Below, piece after piece: positions 28,949 to 37,468 of a stretch of 64,000 bases of DNA. The notes beneath the pieces were generated by a model, which saw only the letters and a program-made list of their open reading frames with translations, made no database searches and was not told where the DNA came from. Numbering within the stretch: position 1 is the stretch's first letter; each line of letters opens with the position of its first letter. The position numbers and the translations under genes are program-made. This DNA is from Alphaproteobacteria bacterium (lineage in GTDB: Bacteria > Pseudomonadota > Alphaproteobacteria > Reyranellales > Reyranellaceae), in contig VGCH01000014.1 of assembly GCA_016870115.1 (NCBI GenBank), positions 20,765 to 84,764 of the forward strand, written 5' to 3'.

Positions 28949-31030
28949 ATGCGCCCCATCGCCCTCACCCCCCTCTTCGCCCAGATCACCGTGCTGTCGG
29001 GGATCGGCCCGCGGCTGGGCAAATTGATCGGCAAGCTGGCCGGCGAGTCCGTCGTCGACATGCTTTGGCATCTGCCTTCTGGGCTTGTGGACCGCCGTCA
29101 CGCGCCTGAGGTCGCGGGCGCGCGCCCCGGTGAGGTCGCGACGCTCACCGTCGTCGTCGAAGAGCATGTTGTTCCACGCTCGCGTCGCCAGCCCTACCGG
29201 GTCCGCTGCAGCGACGAGACGGGGCCGCTCACACTCACCTGGTTCAACGGCCGGCAGGATTGGCTGGAGGGGCTTCTGCCTGTGGGCGAGACGCGCGTGG
29301 TCAGCGGCCGCGTCGAGCTCTACCAGGGCGAGGCGCAGATGACGCACCCCGATCACATCGTGCCGCTGGACCAGCGCGACACGATCCTGCGCGTCGAGCC
29401 CGTCTATCCATTGACGGCGGGGTTGACCCAGAAGCCGATCCAGAAAGCGATCGCTGGCGCGCTGGAACGCGCCCCCGAGTTGCCGGACTGGCTGGACGAA
29501 GCCTACGCCCGAAAGCAGCAATGGCCGGCGTGGCGCGCCGCATTGGATCAGGTTCACGCGCCGCAGTCCGCCGAGGCTCTGGCGCCTCAGGCGCCGGCGC
29601 GACGGCGGCTGGCGTTCGACGAACTGCTCGCGTCGCAGCTCGCGCTCCAGCTCGTGCGCCGCCGCGAACGCACGCTTGCCGGTCGGGCGATCGCCGGTGA
29701 CGGCCGATTGCGGGCCAAGGCCCTTGCCAGCCTGCCCTTCACCCCGACCGCAAGCCAGATCCGGGCGATCGCGGAGATCGAGGCCGAGTTGGGCCGCCCG
29801 GAGCGGATGATCCGCCTGCTGCAGGGCGATGTGGGCAGCGGCAAGACCCTGGTCGCACTCATGGCGATGCTGGTCGCCGTCGAGGCTGGCGCGCAAGCGG
29901 CCTTGATGGCGCCGACCGAAATCCTCGCTCGCCAGCACTACTCCACCATGGCGCCGATCGCGGAGGCCGCGGGCGTGAAGCTCGCCCTTCTGACGGGGCG
30001 CGACGGTCAGCGACAGAAGCGCGCCACCATCCAGGCCCTCGCTGACGGCACGCTCGATCTGGTCGTCGGCACGCACGCGCTCGTCCAGGAAGACGTCGAG
30101 TTTGCCGATCTCGCGCTTGCTGTCGTCGATGAGCAGCACCGGTTTGGCGTCGCGCAGCGCATGGCGCTGTCGTCCAAGGGGCGCGCCGTCGATCTGCTGG
30201 TCATGACAGCGACCCCGATCCCGCGGACGCTGATGCTCGCGGCCTACGGTGATCTCGACGTTTCGAAACTCACGGAGAAGCCGGCGGGTCGTCTGCCCAT
30301 CGACACCCGCACCGTCGCGCTCGACCGGCTCGAGGAGGTGGTGGGCGCCGTGGGACGGGCGGTGGCGAGCGGCGCGCAGGTCTACTGGGTGTGCCCCCTG
30401 ATCGAGGAGTCCGAGGAGATCGACCTCAACAATGCCGAAGAGCGCTTCGCCGCGCTGTCGCAGCGTTTCCCGGGCAGAGTCGGACTGCTGCACGGGCGTC
30501 AGAAGTCGGCGGAACGCGAAGCCACGATGGCGGCCTTCGCGAGCGGAGCGCTCTCCGTCTTGGTGGCAACGACGGTGATTGAAGTTGGCGTCGATGTGCC
30601 CAACGCGACGGTGATGGCCATCGAGCATGCCGAGCGGTTTGGGTTGGCACAGCTCCACCAGTTACGTGGGCGCGTGGGTCGCGGCACTGCCAAGTCGACC
30701 TGCCTGTTACTCTACGCCGGGCCGCTCGGTGAGACGGCGCGGGCGCGGCTCGCGATCATGCGAGAGACCGAAGACGGCTTCCGCATCGCGGAGGAGGACT
30801 TGCGGCTGCGCGGCGGCGGCGAACTGCTCGGCACCCGCCAGAGCGGACTGCCGGACATGCGCCTGGTCGATTTCGGTGCGCACAGCGACTTGCTGGAGGC
30901 CGCGCGCGACGATGCGAAACTGATCGTCGAGCGCGATGCGGAGTTGGAGAGCGCACGCGGCCAGGCGCTGCGCACGCTCCTCTACCTGTTCCGCCGCGAC
31001 GAGGCCGTTCGCACCCTGCGCGCGGGCTGA
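28949..31030 (+). CDS. recG: ATP-dependent DNA helicase RecG
   Basis: A 693-residue branch-migrating helicase that remodels stalled replication forks. The N-terminal wedge (OB-fold) domain precedes the SF2 motor with Walker A GDVGSGKTLVAL, DEQHRFGV, TATPIPRTLM and the QLRGRVGRG segment of motif VI. A C-terminal RecG-specific region ends the protein. The start MRPIALTPLF is usual. It is divergent from sdhE-mfd and converges on a DUF4139 gene with a 50-base gap. Confidence 0.97.
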   Translation: MRPIALTPLFAQITVLSGIGPRLGKLIGKLAGESVVDMLWHLPSGLVDRRHAPEVAGARPGEVATLTVVVEEHVVPRSRRQPYRVRCSDETGPLTLTWFNGRQDWLEGLLPVGETRVVSGRVELYQGEAQMTHPDHIVPLDQRDTILRVEPVYPLTAGLTQKPIQKAIAGALERAPELPDWLDEAYARKQQWPAWRAALDQVHAPQSAEALAPQAPARRRLAFDELLASQLALQLVRRRERTLAGRAIAGDGRLRAKALASLPFTPTASQIRAIAEIEAELGRPERMIRLLQGDVGSGKTLVALMAMLVAVEAGAQAALMAPTEILARQHYSTMAPIAEAAGVKLALLTGRDGQRQKRATIQALADGTLDLVVGTHALVQEDVEFADLALAVVDEQHRFGVAQRMALSSKGRAVDLLVMTATPIPRTLMLAAYGDLDVSKLTEKPAGRLPIDTRTVALDRLEEVVGAVGRAVASGAQVYWVCPLIEESEEIDLNNAEERFAALSQRFPGRVGLLHGRQKSAEREATMAAFASGALSVLVATTVIEVGVDVPNATVMAIEHAERFGLAQLHQLRGRVGRGTAKSTCLLLYAGPLGETARARLAIMRETEDGFRIAEEDLRLRGGGELLGTRQSGLPDMRLVDFGAHSDLLEAARDDAKLIVERDAELESARGQALRTLLYLFRRDEAVRTLRAG

Positions 31031-31080
31031 ACGCGCGGCGAGCGTCAGCCCAACTGGGTCACGAAGGTACGCAGCGCCGC

Positions 31081-33078
31081 TCAGGCCGTCTCGACGACCT
31101 TCTCCGCCTCGACGCGCCGCTTGCCGATCTGTTCCAGTTCGGTCTCCTGACGATCCAGCGTCGCGAGGTACCGTTTGTGCAGATCGCTGCCGGCGGGGAC
31201 CCGTGAAAGGTTTTCCCGGAGCCGTCCCTGCTCCTGAACGATGCCGGCGCGTTCCGCCTCGATCTGCTTGATGCGGTCCTGAGCCTCGGAAACGGCGCCC
31301 TGGAGCTGGGTCACCCGCTGCAGCGCATTGCGCACTTTCGGGTCGAACTCGGCGTTGCGAGCGAAGAACGCGATCTGGTTGCGATCGGCATCGAGCAGGC
31401 GGAACTCCTGATGCACGGTGCGCTCTTGCACGATTTCGAAAGTCTGGGTCGCGGCACCGCCCGTAAGCTGGAACGGGACGCGGTAGGCGCCTTCGTTGAT
31501 TTCGACGCCGGTGGAGTCCGGGCGGGCCAGTCGCCAGCCGGCGTGGCGCGGTTGGGTCGCGATCAGCGTGCGCGGCTCTTTGGCGGGGCCACGCACCCGG
31601 AAGGTCGTGATCTGGCGCACAAGCGTCGCGTAGCGCAGCACGCCGCCTACGATGGTGCCGGATGCAATGCGTTCGGCACTCGCCATTTCGCGCTCAATCA
31701 CGATCTTCTCGTCGAGAGCGTAAGCCAGCATCCGGGTTTCGCCGACTGGGAAGGCTGACAGACGCGCATCCCCGACATAGGTGACGGCGCCGGCCCGGTC
31801 GCGTTCGTAGATCGTCAGGATGCCAGGCGGCAGGCCGGTGTCGCCATCGTTGGAGAGCCGAACGGCAGCTAGCGGATTGCGCTGAGCGCTGTCGTGCTGG
31901 AAGAGTGCGATGCGTTGAGTCGGGATCTGCCGGTCGATCACGGGGATCGAGAGTGTGCCGCCATTGGCGACCGTGACCGGCCGGGGGAACTTCAGCGTCA
32001 CCTGCGTCGCCGCATCGGTCGCCTCCACCTGGTCGGCGGCTTCGGCCAGCTTGAGCGTCGGCTCTCGGGCCGCGTGTCCCAGCGTTGCCGCTGCACGGTC
32101 TCTTTCTTGGGAGCACTGGCCGGGTGGCGGAGCGAGTGGCGGCGGTGCCGGGGCGGGCAGTGCCGCGGCGGCGACCCCACCGCGATCGACGTTGGGCAGC
32201 AGCCGTCCCGCGACCTCGACCGGAACGTTCGGTCGCTCGACGTAGTAGGCATTGTAGAGCGCCTGCCGGAACGCGACCGGGCGGCCGGAGACCAGTGTGA
32301 GTTCGACGTCTGTCCAGTCGCGGCCACTCAGATTTTCGACCGTCGCCCAACCCTGCAAACCCGCGCGCTGCGCCGCCGGGTCGCCGGCGAGGGTCAGTCG
32401 GTACGACGCCTTCCAGACCGGCGACTCGACGATGTAGGCGACGCGCACCGTGCGGCGTCCCTGGCCGCGCGTCGATAGATCGAGCGTGCGCGCATCCTTG
32501 ACGCGATTGGACTGGATCGCCGCCAACGCCTGCGCCACACGCTCGCGCAGGACGGGATCGACGAAGGCGACGCTCTCGGCGTCTTCCAGAATGAACTGCT
32601 GCAGCCCGGCGTCGGTCATCAGCGTCACGCGGGTCCGCTGAATCGTGCCGCGACCGTCTGGAAGCGTTGTGGCTTCGCCGCGTACCGAGACGATACGGCC
32701 GTTGAGCGCGCGTCCTCCGCCGACCGCGACCTGGGCGCCAACCAGGCTTTGCAGCAGCAGCTCCGGGCGTTGCAGTGCCGCTTGGTCGAGCGGCAGATCC
32801 TTGAAGGTTTGGGCAAGGGGCTCGCGACCCGGCAGGCTGAGGCCGCCGACGCCGCTCTTGTCATCGTAGACCACCAGGCTCTTCAGCACGTCATCGACCT
32901 GATCGAGCGGCACCGTGAGTTTCAGGGTCGTGTCGCCCTGCACTTCGGCCTCGAGCTCGAAATAGCCAAGGCCGCCCGACGACAGCATCACACGTTTGAG
33001 GGCCAGTTCCTGGGCCTGCGCCAATGCCGGAGCGATCAGCAGCGCTGCCGCTGTCAGCAAGGCAAGCAAACGATACAT
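31081..33078 (-). CDS. Exported DUF4139-domain protein
   Basis: A 665-residue secreted or periplasmic protein. The signal peptide is MYRLLALLTAAALLIAPALAQA with RBS GGGAGGT upstream, so the start is 33078 rather than the in-frame 33114. The N-terminal beta-rich part has LSSGGLGYFELEAEV and LKSLVVYDD. The central segment VRVAYIVESPVWKASYRL is the recognisable DUF4139 core, and the C-terminal 90 residues form a predicted coiled coil with many Glu/Gln/Arg. Function is unknown for the family; outer-surface or adhesion-like roles are only guesses. Confidence 0.82.
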   Translation of the reverse strand: MYRLLALLTAAALLIAPALAQAQELALKRVMLSSGGLGYFELEAEVQGDTTLKLTVPLDQVDDVLKSLVVYDDKSGVGGLSLPGREPLAQTFKDLPLDQAALQRPELLLQSLVGAQVAVGGGRALNGRIVSVRGEATTLPDGRGTIQRTRVTLMTDAGLQQFILEDAESVAFVDPVLRERVAQALAAIQSNRVKDARTLDLSTRGQGRRTVRVAYIVESPVWKASYRLTLAGDPAAQRAGLQGWATVENLSGRDWTDVELTLVSGRPVAFRQALYNAYYVERPNVPVEVAGRLLPNVDRGGVAAAALPAPAPPPLAPPPGQCSQERDRAAATLGHAAREPTLKLAEAADQVEATDAATQVTLKFPRPVTVANGGTLSIPVIDRQIPTQRIALFQHDSAQRNPLAAVRLSNDGDTGLPPGILTIYERDRAGAVTYVGDARLSAFPVGETRMLAYALDEKIVIEREMASAERIASGTIVGGVLRYATLVRQITTFRVRGPAKEPRTLIATQPRHAGWRLARPDSTGVEINEGAYRVPFQLTGGAATQTFEIVQERTVHQEFRLLDADRNQIAFFARNAEFDPKVRNALQRVTQLQGAVSEAQDRIKQIEAERAGIVQEQGRLRENLSRVPAGSDLHKRYLATLDRQETELEQIGKRRVEAEKVVETA

Positions 33079-33150
33079 CAAGACCTCCCGGGCACCTTCA
33101 GGGATCGCGACCATCTTCCCGGAGTATGGCTCAACCGGGGCGTTCGCGGG

Positions 33151-33558
33151 TCATTGTCGTGAAACGATCGCGTCGGTCAGCGCCTGCAACGGCAGCAGCA
33201 CGCACTCGTGTCGCGACTTGTGCGCGGCGACCGGCGCAAAGGCCTCGTAGGCGCCGCCGCCCTGCCCTGCCAGTGCCGCCTCGGCGTCGGCACGCAATGC
33301 CGCGACACCGTCCGCATCTCGACCGACAGCAACGGCGCTCAGAACCGAGGCGGAGGCCTGACAGAGGAGGCACCCGCGCACCTTGTGGCCGAGGGCGGCG
33401 ATCCGCCCTGCCGCATCGAGCGTCAGATCGAGCGAGATGCGGTCGCCGCAAAGCGGGTTGTCGCGCTGTGCCGTTCGTTCGGGCGCGGTGAGCCGACCAT
33501 CGCCGGTTCGGGCCTTGGCCAAGGCCACGATCCGCTCGTGATAGAGCTGGTCAGTCAT
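33151..33558 (-). CDS. IscU/SufU-like iron-sulfur or sulfur-transfer scaffold
   Basis: A 135-residue NifU-N/SufU-type protein. Conserved ligands are C37 and D39 in NPLCGD, C63 in RGCLLCQASAS, and C119 in RHECVLLP, the same pattern that binds zinc or a cluster in SufU. C66 is an extra cysteine at a position usually Ser. Its ATG overlaps the stop of the cysteine desulfurase (ATGA). In SufU, zinc helps accept persulfide from SufS. It ends the seven-gene molybdenum-cofactor operon, so it may receive sulfur for that pathway, for Fe-S assembly, or both. Confidence 0.85.
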   Translation of the reverse strand: MTDQLYHERIVALAKARTGDGRLTAPERTAQRDNPLCGDRISLDLTLDAAGRIAALGHKVRGCLLCQASASVLSAVAVGRDADGVAALRADAEAALAGQGGGAYEAFAPVAAHKSRHECVLLPLQALTDAIVSRQ

Positions 33559-34769
33559 CGCAGGGTCCGCACCGCGTGCGCGACACCCTTCAGCAGGGCG
33601 TCGATATCGGAAGCGTCGTTGTAGGGCGCGAGCGAGGCGCGCGTCGTTCCGTCCAGATCGAAGCGCTCCATCAACGGCTGCGCGCAATGGTGGCCGGCGC
33701 GCACCGCGACGCCGAACCCGTCGAGCGTCTGGGCGACGTCATGCGGGTGGACACCATCGAGCAGGAACGAGACCACCGGGTAGCGCCGCTGCAATCCGGC
33801 GGGGCCGAAAATCCGTGCGCCGGGAACCTCGCCCAACCCGTCCAGCAAACGCTGGACGAGCGACATCTCGTGGCTGGCGACAGCGCTCCAGTCGAGCGAC
33901 GCCATCCAGTGGCAGGCCGCGCCCAGACCGACAGCCGGGCCGATCGGCGGTGTGCCCGCCTCGAAGCGACGCGGTGGCGGTGCCCAGGTCGTGCGGGCGA
34001 GCGTCACACGCCCGATCATCGAACCGCCGCCGAGGAACGGCGGCATCGCCTCGAGGAGCTCTGCTCGGGCCCAGAGGACCCCGATGCCGTTGGGGCCGTA
34101 GGCCTTGTGGCCCGAGAAAACGTAGAAATCGACGCCCAGTGCCGGCAGGTCGAGGGGTCCATGCGGCGCCCGCTGCGCGCCATCCAGAAGCACCCGCGCC
34201 CCGACCGCTCGGGCGGCCGCGGCTACCTCGGGAACATCGAGAGCGGCGCCGGTCACATTGGACACATGCGCGAGCGCCACCAGCTTCGTGCGCTCCGTGA
34301 GCAGACGCGGCAATGCGCCGAGATCGATGCGACCATCCTCGGTGACGGGCAGCGCATCGAGTTCGATGCCGGCGCGATCGCGCAACATCTGCCACGGCAC
34401 GATGTTGGAGTGGTGCTCTAGCTCCGATACCAGCACGCGATCACCGGGCTTCAGCGTCGCACCAAAAGAATGCGCCACAAGATTGATCGCCGCGGTGCAG
34501 CCGCCCGCAAAGACGATCTCGTCGACCGGCGTGTTCAGAAACCGCGCGACCTCGGCACGAGCCCCCTCGTACGCGTCAGTCGCGGCCTCGGCCAGCCGAT
34601 GCACGCCGCGATGGGCGTTGGCGCGGGCTGTCGTTTCATAGGCGAGCACGGCGTCAAGCACCGCCTGCGGTGTCTGCGCCGACGCACCGTTGTCGAGATA
34701 ATGCAGCGGCCCCGGTCCGGCATTGAGGATCGGGAATTGGGCACGCAGGCCGGAGTGGTCGAAACTCAT
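33555..34769 (-). CDS. sufS: Class II cysteine desulfurase (SufS/CsdA family)
   Basis: A 404-residue PLP enzyme that takes sulfur from cysteine as a persulfide. The PLP lysine is K222 in SGHKAYGP, and the catalytic Cys is C362 in RAGHHCAQPLM, within the short loop typical of class II enzymes. The C-terminal RASLAPYND matches SufS. The start ATG overlaps the stop of the upstream nucleotidyltransferase fusion and the stop overlaps the SufU-like start. No sufB, sufC or sufD is nearby; the neighbours are XdhC and molybdopterin genes, which suggests a role in forming the sulfido ligand of the molybdenum cofactor. Confidence 0.93.
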   Translation of the reverse strand: MSFDHSGLRAQFPILNAGPGPLHYLDNGASAQTPQAVLDAVLAYETTARANAHRGVHRLAEAATDAYEGARAEVARFLNTPVDEIVFAGGCTAAINLVAHSFGATLKPGDRVLVSELEHHSNIVPWQMLRDRAGIELDALPVTEDGRIDLGALPRLLTERTKLVALAHVSNVTGAALDVPEVAAAARAVGARVLLDGAQRAPHGPLDLPALGVDFYVFSGHKAYGPNGIGVLWARAELLEAMPPFLGGGSMIGRVTLARTTWAPPPRRFEAGTPPIGPAVGLGAACHWMASLDWSAVASHEMSLVQRLLDGLGEVPGARIFGPAGLQRRYPVVSFLLDGVHPHDVAQTLDGFGVAVRAGHHCAQPLMERFDLDGTTRASLAPYNDASDIDALLKGVAHAVRTLR

Positions 34770-36418
34770 GTGGTCAACCGCTGCCGCCATGCCGCGAGAG
34801 CCGGCGGATCGTCGATATCGACAAGAGCGGCGTCGCCCTCCATCGGCACCTCGCAGACCAGTTCGGCATGCTCGCCCACCAGGTGCCGCGCCCCGGTGTC
34901 GCCGGCAAGACGCGCAAGATCTGCGAAGAACCGCTTGCCCCACAGCACGGGATTTCCACGCTTGCCCGCGACGGTCGGCAGGCAGATCGCGCGGCCCTCC
35001 AGCGGATTGTAGGCCGCGATCAGCCGGTCAAGGAGTCGCGAGTCGATGCCGGGCATGTCGCCCAGCTGCACGATCGCACCATCGGTTTGCGCGCCGAGGG
35101 CGGTGATTCCGACCCGCACCGATGTACTGAGACCGCCGGCATAGTCGAGGTTGAGGACGAATCGCAGCCGCGCGTCGTCACCCGTTCCGGCTCGAACGGC
35201 AGCGCGTACCTGGTCCGCCATGTGGCCCAACACGACCACGACTTCGGTCGTTTGCGCCGCTAGTGCCGCGCGCGCGGCATGCGCGACCAGCGGCACGCCA
35301 TCGAGTTCGGCGAGCAACTTGTTGGGACCGCCCATGCGCGTGGAGCGGCCCGCCGCCAGCAGCACCACCGCGACGCGCGGCGCGTGAGCGGGCCCCTCGC
35401 CGGCCTCGGCATCGGCGTTGTCGCGCGGCTGCGGGCGGCTCGCGATCTCGGCCAGCAGCCCGCCGGCACCCATTCGAACGATCTCCGCCCGGCCCACAGG
35501 CAGGCGCGCGGCCAGCCGCTCCAGCACCATGTCGAAGCCGTTGTACTTGGGCGACTTGGCGCAGCCCGGCAGCCCAAGCACGGGCACCTCGCCCCAGCGC
35601 GCCGTGACGAGCAGGTTGCCGGGATCGACTGGCATGCCGACATGCTCCACTCGCCCGCCGGCGCGCTCAATGCCAAGCGGCACGACATCGCGACGATCCA
35701 CATTGGCCGAAGCACCGGCCACAAGCAGGAGATCGCAGCCCTCGGCGCGCAGCGCCGCCAGCGCCCCGGCAATGGCCTGAGGCTCGTGCGCCACACGGCG
35801 TTCACCGGAAAGCGTCCCGCCGAGACCGGTCATGCGCTCGCGCGTCGTGACGATCGCCTTGTCCAAGACCTTGTCCCGTGTGCCCGCCAGCCGGGTCTGG
35901 ACGAGGCCGGCCTTCAGCGGCCGAAACGGGGCGACGGAGATGGCAGCCTCGGCCCCGCGCGCGGCGGCGATCGCCCGCGCGACCGCGCTCCGCGGCGCGG
36001 CATAGGGAATGATCTTGACCGTCGCCACCATCTGCCGCGCCGAGACGCGGCTCATCGGTGGCAGGGTCGCGACGGTGACCGACTCATCCAGTTCGTTCAG
36101 CCGGTCGATCCGTGCCTGGTCGATCAACGCGAGACCGGCGGTGCGGGCGTAGTGATTGCACCGGCCGGTGAAGGCGGCCGTGACGTCAATGCCGACGCCG
36201 GCCAGCGCTGCGGCGACCTCCGTCGCGGCCGCATCCTCGTGCAGATCTTCGGCATCGAGACGCGCGGCGATCACCGAGGCAACGCCCGCGCGCGCGAGCG
36301 CCGAAACATCGTCGGCAGACAGCTTGCGGCCCTTGGCGAAGTTGAGCCCCGACGCGCGGAAGGAATGGGCGAGGATAGCGCCCTCGGCTTCGGCGACCGG
36401 GGTGTCGCCGAATCTCAC
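34766..36418 (-). CDS. Molybdopterin-binding/nucleotidyltransferase fusion (MoeA-like + MocA/MobA-like)
   Basis: A 550-residue two-domain protein. Residues 1-330 resemble the MoaB/MoeA molybdopterin-binding fold: GASANVDRRDVVPLGI followed by GGRVEHVGMPVDPGNLLV and VLGLPGCAKSP, the last replacing the usual LPGNPVS. Residues 350-550 are a glycosyltransferase-A-like nucleotidyltransferase, with LLAAGRSTRMGGPNKLL and LGDMPGI, as in MocA/MobA. This would join molybdate insertion to transfer of CMP, forming the cytosine dinucleotide cofactor of xanthine-dehydrogenase-family enzymes. ATGA overlaps exist at both ends. Confidence 0.88.
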   Translation of the reverse strand: MRFGDTPVAEAEGAILAHSFRASGLNFAKGRKLSADDVSALARAGVASVIAARLDAEDLHEDAAATEVAAALAGVGIDVTAAFTGRCNHYARTAGLALIDQARIDRLNELDESVTVATLPPMSRVSARQMVATVKIIPYAAPRSAVARAIAAARGAEAAISVAPFRPLKAGLVQTRLAGTRDKVLDKAIVTTRERMTGLGGTLSGERRVAHEPQAIAGALAALRAEGCDLLLVAGASANVDRRDVVPLGIERAGGRVEHVGMPVDPGNLLVTARWGEVPVLGLPGCAKSPKYNGFDMVLERLAARLPVGRAEIVRMGAGGLLAEIASRPQPRDNADAEAGEGPAHAPRVAVVLLAAGRSTRMGGPNKLLAELDGVPLVAHAARAALAAQTTEVVVVLGHMADQVRAAVRAGTGDDARLRFVLNLDYAGGLSTSVRVGITALGAQTDGAIVQLGDMPGIDSRLLDRLIAAYNPLEGRAICLPTVAGKRGNPVLWGKRFFADLARLAGDTGARHLVGEHAELVCEVPMEGDAALVDIDDPPALAAWRQRLTT

Positions 36419-37131
36419 GCCGCCGCCTGCAAGGCCTCGGCGCGCCGCGCCCGCACCTCGATGATTTGCGCCAGGATTGACACTGCGATCTCCGCCGGCG
36501 ACTTCGCGCCGATCGAAAGCCCGACCGGGCCCTGGATGCGAGCGAATTGCGCGTCGGTGATGCCGGCCGCAAGCAGGCGCTCGCGCCGCTTGGCGTGGGT
36601 GCGCTTGCTGCCGAGCGACCCGACATAGAAGGCTTCAGAGCGCAGCGCCACCTCAAGCGCGGGGTCATCGAGCTTGGGATCGTGCGTCAGCGTCACAACG
36701 GCCGTTGCCGCATCGACTCCGACGGCATTCAACCCGTCGTCCGGCCAGTCCTGAAGAACCCGTACCGCGGGAAAGCGCGCATCGGAGGCAAACGATCGGC
36801 GTGGATCGATGACCGTCACGTCGAACTCAAGCATCGAGGCCATCGGTGCCAAGGCCTGAGCGATATGGACCGCACCGACCACGATGAGGCGCGACGCAGG
36901 CGTCTGGGTATGGAGGAAGACCATACCGCCCGCGATCTCGACCGTTGTACTGCGACCATCGGCCAGCGCTCGACGCGCGGCGGCGACAATCGCGCCATCG
37001 GTCGACAAGGCCCCCTCGGTGCGGTCGGCATAGATCAGCGCCTCGGCACCGTCGGCCAGGCGGGTCGCCCGAACCACCGGCTGGCGTGCTGTCCGGGCGG
37101 TGGCGAGGGCGTGCAGCGTGTCGAGCTTCAT
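36415..37131 (-). CDS. XdhC-family protein, C-terminal Rossmann-domain type
   Basis: A 238-residue protein matching the C-terminal half of XdhC/CoxF: LIVVGAVHIAQALAPMA is the nucleotide-binding motif, followed by VIDPRRSF, VVTLTHDPKLDDPAL, FYVGSLGSKRTHAKR and the family end GAKSPAEIAVSILAQII. XdhC binds molybdenum cofactor, supports its sulfuration and hands it to xanthine-dehydrogenase-family apoenzymes. The N-terminal half is encoded by the gene immediately upstream. I chose ATG 37131 over the longer frame. Confidence 0.9.
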   Translation of the reverse strand: MKLDTLHALATARTARQPVVRATRLADGAEALIYADRTEGALSTDGAIVAAARRALADGRSTTVEIAGGMVFLHTQTPASRLIVVGAVHIAQALAPMASMLEFDVTVIDPRRSFASDARFPAVRVLQDWPDDGLNAVGVDAATAVVTLTHDPKLDDPALEVALRSEAFYVGSLGSKRTHAKRRERLLAAGITDAQFARIQGPVGLSIGAKSPAEIAVSILAQIIEVRARRAEALQAAA

Positions 37132-37135
37132 CGGC

Positions 37136-37465
37136 TCACTCCACCTTCTCGACGAAGACCTGGACCTTGCCGCCACACGCAAGCCCGACATCCCATGCCT
37201 GCTCGTCGGTCACGCCGAAATCGAGGAGCCGCGGCTTACCATCGCTGATGGCGGCCAGCGCCTCCTTCACCACGGCGCCCTCGATGCAGCCGCCGGAGAC
37301 TGAGCCCACCATGTTGCCGCCGTCATCGATCGCAAGGCGGCTACCGACGGGGCGCGGCGAGGAACCCCAGGTCACGATCACTGTGGCAAGCGCGACGCCC
37401 TTGCCGGCGGCGCGCCATTTGCCGGCCTGATCCAGAACGTCGAGGGTGTCGGCGACGGAAGTCAT
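37136..37465 (-). CDS. XdhC/CoxI N-terminal domain protein
   Basis: A 109-residue protein equal to the N-terminal XdhC_CoxI domain. It has the signature TWGSSPRPVGSRLAI, GSVSGGCIEGAVV and GLACGGKVQVFVE, with two conserved cysteines that in XdhC-like proteins are thought to handle the cofactor sulfur or bind the cofactor. In many organisms this domain is fused to the Rossmann domain encoded by the next gene, 4 bases downstream; here it is separate. Confidence 0.92.
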   Translation of the reverse strand: MTSVADTLDVLDQAGKWRAAGKGVALATVIVTWGSSPRPVGSRLAIDDGGNMVGSVSGGCIEGAVVKEALAAISDGKPRLLDFGVTDEQAWDVGLACGGKVQVFVEKVE

Positions 37466-37468
37466 GGG

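Noticed and set aside
28868..30658. Long minus-strand open frame extending sdhE through recG
   Set aside because: Only the last 88 residues match SdhE; the rest is antisense to RecG motor motifs.
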